Below, piece after piece: positions 36,501 through 45,500 of a stretch of 64,000 nucleotides of DNA (position 1 is the stretch's first letter; every line of letters starts with the position of its first letter). The position numbers and the translations under genes are program-made. The notes beneath the pieces are model-generated. The model was not told the DNA's origin and ran no database searches. It saw only the letters and a list, made by a program, of their open reading frames with translations. This DNA is from Euleptes europaea (Eukaryota; Chordata; Lepidosauria; Squamata; Sphaerodactylidae). Where the stretch lies: assembly GCF_029931775.1 (NCBI RefSeq), contig NC_079316.1, positions 62,002,064 to 62,066,063 of the forward strand. Reading direction: 5' to 3'.

Positions 36501-39500
36501 CCCAGGTAGATGTGAATGCACATCCCTGATTTGTTCTGCAAAGCCTTTTCTGGATGATCACAGGTTCACCATTATTGCATAAATGGGTTGACGCCATCAT
36601 ACTTATTCACTATAAGAAAATAAGAGACTTCAAAAATGCTGTACTAAAATTTATTAGCAAATTCAATTCTATTGCATTTGAATTCAGTTAAGATTGAGGG
36701 TTGGTTTCCCTTTACACAAAGTGAAGCCCATCATTAAGTAAATTAGCATAGCCTGGAATACAACATTATCATGAGTTACTGCTGTGACATATTGTTCAAT
36801 CTATTCTTAAACATTTCCTAAGGTCCCTGGGCCCCTTTTTCTGTGATTCAAACATCTCTGGAAAAGCACAATGAAGGATTCAGTAAGAGTCTCTAATGCA
36901 AATTAAATTATTAATCTTTCTCAGCATGATATATGTCCTTTTGCAAAGTGCCGAGCATACAAGCATACATACACACAGTTCATGTGCATAAAGTACAATA
37001 AATACGTGGAAGTTGGGATGGCTTTCTCCCCAGTTATTCTCTTCTATACATTGGTTATACACAAACTTTGACGTTTGCCCAAGATGACTGTTTTAATGAA
37101 ATGCCACATTTATTTTAATTATTATATAATTATTCTTGAGGTTGAATAAAGAGGAAATCCAGCCTGCATGTACAAATGCTGCATTGGTGACCCTTCCCAG
37201 AAGCCAGGAAAACAGCACGGACCTAAACAGGGGCATGGGCGTCCAACCACTCATTGAAAGCAACACGAGAGCCAAGGAGCTTCTACCAGAAAATAAAATA
37301 AAACAGCTAACGGTGGTTCGGTTGTCCAAACTTCTCGAGTAAGGATGTTTTGGCTGTGAATAGCTGTCATTTTTCCCCTAACAATAATATCCTCTCCCCC
37401 CACCAAGAATCTAGGCCAAGGTCTTGGGAAATACTTAGAGATTGTGAGGGTAGAGCCTGGGAAGGGCAAGATTTGGGGAAGGACCTCAACAGGGTATAAT
37501 GCCATAGAGTTCACCCTCCAAAGCAGCCATTTTTCTCCCAGGGGAACTGATGTTTGTAGATCTGTGAGCTCTCCAGGTCCCACTGGAGTGTTGGCAACCC
37601 TAGTAGTGGCTAGAGTTGTGAGCTCCAGGTTGGGAAATACCTGATGATTTTGAGAGGGCGGGGTTTGGGGAGGGGAGGGGCTTAAACGGAGTGGTCATTT
37701 TTTCCAGGTGAACTAATCTCTATCACCTGGAGACCAGTTGTAATAGCAGGATCTCCAGCCACCACCTGGAGGTTGGCAACCGTAGTAGCGGCCCATACAG
37801 TATCAAGCATGCAGCAGAGTTACAGAGGTGGTGCAAGGCCTCCACAAGTCCCTTGTTAGATGCTGAGAGTTAAGTTGTCAGCCCATTGCTCTTGTGTTTG
37901 CTTCTGCACAGCAGTACTGCAAAAGTACAGTGCTAACAAATACAGCTGAGAACCATTTGCTTAACATGCTATAGATCTTTCCAGGCCCACCCCTCAGAGG
38001 CTATGCCTCTTTACAAAAGTGTGATTTAAGTGTTTAAGGTAGGAAACAGAGTAAATAAATAAACATGCCAACTATAGGTTGTCATAAGAATGGGGATAAA
38101 GAGAACAGAGCTCAAGGTTTTCTGCCAAGTAGGCCACAGAGCCATACTTAATCTGTAGGTAGGGTTGCCAGGTCCCTCTTCGCTACCAGTAGGAGGTTTT
38201 GGGGCTGGAGCCTGAGGAGGGCGGGGTTTGGGGAGGGGAGGGACTTCAATGCCATAGAGTCCAATTGCCAGAGTAGCCATTTTCTCCAGGTGAACTGATC
38301 TCTATCACTTGTAATAGCAGGAGGTCTCCAGCTACTACCTGGAAGTTGGCAACCCTATCTGTAGGGTTGCCAACTCCCAGGAGGGGTCTGGAGATCTCCC
38401 GGAATTGCAACTTCTTTCCAGATAACAGAGATCAGTTCCCCTGGAGAAAATGGCTGCTTTGGAGGCTAAACCCCAAGACATTATACCCTACTGAAGTCCA
38501 CCTATCCCCAAACCCCTCCCCAAGCTCTACATCCAAAATCACCAGGAATTTCCCAAGCTGGAGTTGGCAACTGTCTCTGCAACAAAGCAAGCCACTATTT
38601 TTTCAACCCCCGCCCCCACTTTGGGGTATCAGTGTTAGTAGAAGTAGTCTACAGTGGCAAGAACTGTGTTTTATTACTCTGGCATTTGGGGTTTCATGTA
38701 ATGTGCTTGTCTCTTGCAGTAAAATCACAGATGCTAGCCAACTAGAACAGGTGGATATTCTCCTTCCGCAGAATGAGGCTATCAATTGCCTGACACTCAA
38801 AGAAGCAACTGGATGTGTATGGTAAGGCTTCTATTTTTATGTTGGTTTGTATGCCTCCAGTTTTGAAAAACAGTTAGCTGAAGTCGTTTTGGCCAGTTAA
38901 TTACCTCAGCTTTAATGGATTCATTAACCAAAAACAAACCATTATGCATTCTCATCAAAAGATAGCGTTTGGAGGTAAAAATTCTCTTGACTTATATAAA
39001 CACAAACAGAATGCATTAATTAACTAATTGTGAGAATGAAGAAATGAACAAATTATTTATGACAATGCCAGAACCAGTGAATACTATTTCACAAGAGGTA
39101 GCTCATATTAAAACGTGGTTTAATTAATTAGACAAATAATTTCTACCAATTAATTTGCCTAAAACTTCACTCCCAATTACTATGCATTTCAGGAATGTAT
39201 AAGGAAAAACATTTAACTTGATTTTTTTGCCCCCTGCATTAGATGTGTTTTCTCTTCCATTCACCTACCAAAGTAGTTACAATCTATGAGAAACACCTGC
39301 TCTGTATAAAGACTGCTGGCCTTTCTAGAGGACCGCCTTTCCCAGCATGCACTGCTGTTGATGTTCCATTTAGCCAAATTCATTCTGCAGAAGATATGAC
39401 AAATTCAAACTATTGTTGCCTAGAAACAGAAAACAATGTTTTCTATTAAAGACCCTGAGAGTGCCAGGAAAGACCCCCATCGTGGCAATTTTTCAAAGGC

Positions 39501-42457
39501 CAAATTATTTAGGCTCACTTTTTTAAAAGTAGGCTGTGTAGAAATTCTGTTCATTTGTATGAATTTGTTGTATTGGGCTCCGTTGTTCAAAATTATGGCT
39601 TAGATCTCAACTAGGATTTCCGTGAGCTCTGAACTTCTGTTCGCAGAGCACCATTTTCCTGCCTTCTCCTTTCTTGTGGGACCCTGAAATGCCTCAACAA
39701 TCATTCTTCCAAAGCACAGCCTGTCATATATGCACACATGTTAGGGTTGCCAACCTCCAGGTGGTGGCTGGAGATCTCCCACTATTACATCTGATCTCCA
39801 GGCGACAGAGATAAGTTCACCTGGAGAAAATGGCCACTTGGGCAAATAGATTCTATGGCATTGAAGTCCCTCCCCTCTCCAAACCCCACCCTCCTCAGGC
39901 TCCACCCCCAAAATCTCCAGGTATTTCCCAACCTGGACCTGGCAACCCTAACACATGTCCACAGGAACAGGACTTCAGGAAGCATTTTGAGATTCGTCAG
40001 GATGGGGGAGGGAAAATGGAAGTCCTTGAGCCTTTGGAAATGCTAATTGGGATCCAAGTCAATGTTTTATAGAACATTGTAATCAGCTTTGATTCTGTGT
40101 TACAGAAAGAAAAAAAGAAGAGTTGGTTTTTATATCCCTCTTTTCTCTACCGAAAGGAGTCTCAAAGTGGCTTACAATCATGTTCCCTTCCCCTCCTCAC
40201 AATAAACACCTTGTGAAGTATATGAGGCTGAGAGAGTTCTGAGAGAACTGTGACTAGCCCAAGGTCACCCAGCAGGCTGCATGTGGAGGAGTGTGGAATC
40301 CAATCTGGTCCTACAGATTGGATTCCGCCGCTCATGTGGAGGAGTGGGGAATCAAAACCGGTTCACCGCTCTTAACCACTACACATGTTTTAAAATGCCA
40401 TTAAATAAATAAATTGATAATAGCATCCCAACTGTGAAATGCTTTGCCCAAAGACAATTACCAGGGCCCCACTTCGTATGCTTTTTAAAGATGTTTAAAA
40501 GTTATTTGCTCAAAGTATCATTTGTGAGTTTACATTTTGGATGTAAAATCAGATGTATATTTTAATGGGTTATTATTGTTGGCTTCTCGGGGTTTCCCTT
40601 GGGAAAGAAATTATATTTTGTAATAAGCAAATAAATGTTAATTGAACAAATTCTCACTACAACTAGAATGATGGTCTGGTGTATAACATCATATATGGCT
40701 CTTTTGCTTTTGTACTGTATTGTAATGTGGTGGCTTCTTACTATGCAGTGAGCAGGAAAGCTATGAAGGGTTGCAATGCTATCAGAGAACAAAAAGGAGA
40801 TTTCATTTTAAATGCTCAAAGAATCAGTGGTTAGCAGCTGAGGCTGCATGTTCATCTTTAGATCTTGAAGTCACCATTTCAATATCAGAATGGCAAAGAA
40901 TAGGGGTTTTTTTTACACCAAATTGTGCACATATTCTTCCAACATACATTATTCTCATGTTAGTAATAGCCGAGTTGAAATACAAGATGTGTAAAAATTT
41001 TGAGGCTCTGTAGACCACAAGGTGTCACACTTTCTCTTCCACAGTGTGTTCGGTATGATTTAAAAAAATAATCCAGTTGAGTTAGCAAAAGGGCTTACGA
41101 TTTAGCTGTCAATTCCATTGCTGACTTCCTATATTCATACAATACCCAAATTATAAACAACATATATACGTGTTAATTTTGATTTTTAGTCTGCCTAAAT
41201 CTAACTATAGCGCTTTATCAATGTCATCTCCATTCAAACTTTGTGCAGTAAGCACAATCATATTACACCCTGTTCCGCCAGAAGTATCCTGTGGACCATG
41301 TCAGGCCTACCAAGTCTCTACTTGTTCCCCTCCCATCACAACTGCCCATATCTACCTTTCTCACCAGCTCTTAGAAGTCACAGGCACTGCAGTGTTCATT
41401 TTACACTGCTGTCCATTTTATATTGCATGTCTTTGCATATGTCTATGCATGCATGTTAGCAACCAGGGATAGTGTTCAAGTGGTCATAGAACATGGAGAT
41501 CCGTCAGCCAAGGATTTAGTAATTTGGAGACCAGAAAATAATGCTGTTCTAACAGATTTCTTCACATCTGAATTATAAGATGCCTCAAACAAGGTACACC
41601 ATTGTAGAGGGGTTCCAAACACAAGGTAGAGCACTGACTTCCATACTGCTTGTCCATTCTGCAAAGCATGAAGGGAAATAACATCATTATTAAGCCTAAG
41701 AGGCCTGAGGACATACATTTTTCCCACATGTTTTGAAAAGTTGTCAGGCTGTATGGAAGTCAGTGTTCACCCTAGAATATTGGAGTATCAATGACTGAGG
41801 AAAGTAGGGGAGGGTTAAAAGGACGGGCCGCATGGGGAGAAACTGTGTCTAAAACGTATCTCCTGCTGTGCTTTCCCTTGTGCACACTCTACTCCTCAGT
41901 TGCAAGACTCTTTTGATGTACTTCACTTGTCTGCTTTACACTGTATGCAAGAAGTAACTTTCTCAGGCCCTGTCAGTGACAGGAGGAAATGATTCTTGAC
42001 AACTCGAAGCTATGAGGTCCCCTGCCACAGAATGATCCATGTTATACTTTTCTTAAAATGCTGGAAAATAAAAGGAGAGCAATTGTTGCCTACATAGGGC
42101 AAAAGGCAATGGATTTACCTTAAAGGAAAGAAGATTTCGCATCCAATAGCCTACTAGACCAATCTAGCGAAGGAACAAAACTTTAAAAGATTGTACAATC
42201 TCCTACTTCTGAATTTTGTTTAACAAGAGGTTGTTTATATAGACAGCATTTTGCCTCTGGGAACACAAGTGGACTATCCCAGTGGTCTCAATTTTTCCAC
42301 AGCTGTGGGCCACCATTAGTCTCCTAGCTGTAGCATGAGGCCCACTTGATATCACAGTCAAATGACAGGAAGAAGGACAACCAGAGGTTTGATTGTACCA
42401 CTTTCAAGGCAAAGACCATGGACAACAGGGACAGGAAATATAAGCCAAGTGAAAGGG

Positions 42458-42532
<75 letters not shown>

Positions 42533-45500
42533 CAGACAGACACAGACAGACAGACAGACAGACAGACGAGCTCCACAACCTACCTGAGGTGACCCATGGG
42601 TTGAAGACTACCAGACATTGATATTATCTCTAAAGATAATTTTATGTGCATGTAAACTACTAGAGCTAGAATGTCATAATAAAAATAACAACAATGGCAA
42701 CTATAGTAGGACTACTGGCTAACTGGAAGATTTGAGAAGAACATCAAGAAATTATGTCATTTTTAGTAGACTCAGTATTTTTTTCCACCTACTTTTCAGG
42801 ATGTAGAAGCTAGAGGTTTAGATACCTGATATTTCCTTAAGTGAACATATCAAAAAGGACCTGAGGGTACTCTCTAAAAATTACGGTGCAAAGCTTCCAT
42901 AGTCAACTCAACAATACTTGTAGTGGTAGAATATATAATTTACAGATATTCCCTTATATTTAACAGTATTAGGGAACTGCTAGTTTGAGGACTTGTTCTA
43001 AGATTACAGAACTTTAGTCTTAGAACAAGGGTTAGAGACTGCTATACAAGATATTTGGAAATCTGGAAATATAACAGTAATGTTGAAATTAAAATCTTGG
43101 AGTCACCATCACTTTGGACCTTTAACCATATATATCATTAGTTACTAGTTCAAATGTGTAGGTTGATAAACAACTTTTGTTTCTGCTAATAAAACTTTTC
43201 AGATTCTCAGGGAGTGGCAGTGAAAATTATGCATGCATTGTTTATATTTTATGCTGTTGAAGATAAGGTTTGGGATTCTATAATGGACTGTATTTGTGCC
43301 CTTAAAGATCTCAGTACTTATTTTAGTAAACTCTCATTTAATCTCCTTCCACAGAAATGGCATCATTTTTAATTTATTGCTGGTATGAATTAATTGATTA
43401 TCTCTTACACTGATTACATTCATTACCTCTTCCATTCATCCCAGCCATCCAGCAATTTTGAACACCAAATTGTCAGATGATGCATGATTATATCCCTAGA
43501 CAAGAAGCCATCACAAATCAATTTTCTGAAGCTGAAACTAATCAATTCATACTCATTTTTCCCCTTCAACTCCAGCGTCTCCCAATGGAAAGGTCCACAT
43601 CACTTAAATTGTATATTTCATTATGGGGATCACATAATGGCTGTGAATGACCTACATGTGACGAGTACAGATGAGGTTTTTTTATTCATAAAAAGAGCCA
43701 CAAGAAGGGAGGTAAGACCCAGCAATTTAATTACTCAGTAGAAGCACAGCATCAAATGATGAATTAGGCTGCAGTCCTAAGAACACTTTCCTGAGAGTAA
43801 GCCCCACTGAATAAAATGGGATTTATTTCTGCTGTAGAAGACCTCCTTAGGACTGCTCCCTTAGTTCCGAATTAGAGAAACAAGCAATAACAGATCTTCC
43901 TTCGCTAGCCCCTAGATTTAATTTGATTTAATTTGAGCATGTGTTCAGTTGGGAGGTCTGTTTTAGTTATCACTTCTTTATCATGTAGAGGCTAAAAAAA
44001 TCTGACTCTCATAGAATATTCATGAACATTTGGATTGCTTAGGGAGAAGATCAATCACAGAGTGCTAACAAATAATTCAACTTCTATGGGGGGAGGTCAA
44101 AGGTTAATTTAGGCAAACAGATAATCTCCTTTGAGGCCAAAGGAAAGCTTGTTCTGTGGATAGGAAGAGAGAAAGGCATTTGGAGACGTTCTACTCAAAC
44201 AAGGGAAATGCAAGCTGAGAAACTAATTGAAAAGGGACTCAGGAGACAGTGAATCTAAGAAGCAAAATATGAAAAAGAAGGGCAATTGATGGAAGGGTAG
44301 CAAAGTACACAGTGGCTGAGAAATAGGAAAGTAGGGGCACAGAGTAACATATGTGGAGATAAGGGGAAGTTGAAGGCTGAGTCACGGCATTCTATAGTCC
44401 TCATGGCTGCATCACATGTTGTCAGATGTGTACCAGAAACTCCCTACTGGAAACTTAATTCACCAGCCCCCATGCAAACTGGGCTCATGCCTGGGAATTA
44501 AGTTCCCAACAGGAAACTCCAGATCCACATCTGATTAAAAGTCTTTGAGGAGCCACAAGGAGCTTATAATGTGTGGATAGGCCCTCAGGATAAGGGCAAG
44601 GAGCTGAGGATGGTGAGACATCTAAGAGCCACACACTGAACTTAAGGGCAGAGGTCATGTGCTCTTGTTAGGAAATTGAATTTTGTACTTTTATTTGAAA
44701 CAACTGGCAATATCTTCTGCTGATATCGATGCCAGACTTCTTTCTCTCTTGGCAATTTCCCTTGTATAAGGAGGTCATTGAACACTGTTACCCTAGTAGC
44801 AATTTAATCTGGTTCAGTTTAGCCAAACATTACTAACTTGAAGCCATTGCAGAGCACTACCCAAGGATTTCTCAGGTCCCCAGCAGGATTCTCATGTCAT
44901 TCAGATTAATTAAGCTGTCTGGCAACATACTAGTTTGTTTGTACAAAGTTGCCAAACACTGGTGGAAGGGCATTTTTGCTCACTCAAGATGTGGGGAGGA
45001 GTAATTTTCACTGATTCTCCATTTCCACTGCAGTCCTCATACCACCCCCATAATCCTCAGGAATGGTATCAGTGAACATGAACATATGAAGTTGTCTTAC
45101 ACTGATTCAGACTGTTGATCCATCTAGATCACTGTTGTGTAATGCAGAATATTGTCTGAAAGGCAGAAACTTTCCAGGATCTCAAGTAAAGAATGTCATT
45201 TCCCAACACCTGCTAGCTGAGATGCTTTATCTTATCCATCGCAAGTGGAGATACCAGTGATTGAACCTGGGACCTTCTTGCCAAACTGTGCTTCACCAAA
45301 GATTTCTCCCACAAGCACAGTTCTACATATGATTCTCGGAATCCAAGCTATTGTTGTTAACATTGAGAAGATGCAAGCTGTCAAGCTATTTAAAAATTCT
45401 ATAACAGTTTCTTCTCCTCTTCCCATTTCTAAAGGTTAAACTAACTGTACGTCGGCTACCAGATTCAGAAATTTTCCATACTGAAGGATGTATGTGTAAA

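Noticed and set aside
42324-42578. 84-codon minus-strand frame with repeated YLSI units
   Set aside because: Direct translation of the GATA microsatellite.
42291-42607. Complete SPIN-like hAT element
   Set aside because: End similarity is loose and no target duplication is present; kept only as a low-confidence feature.
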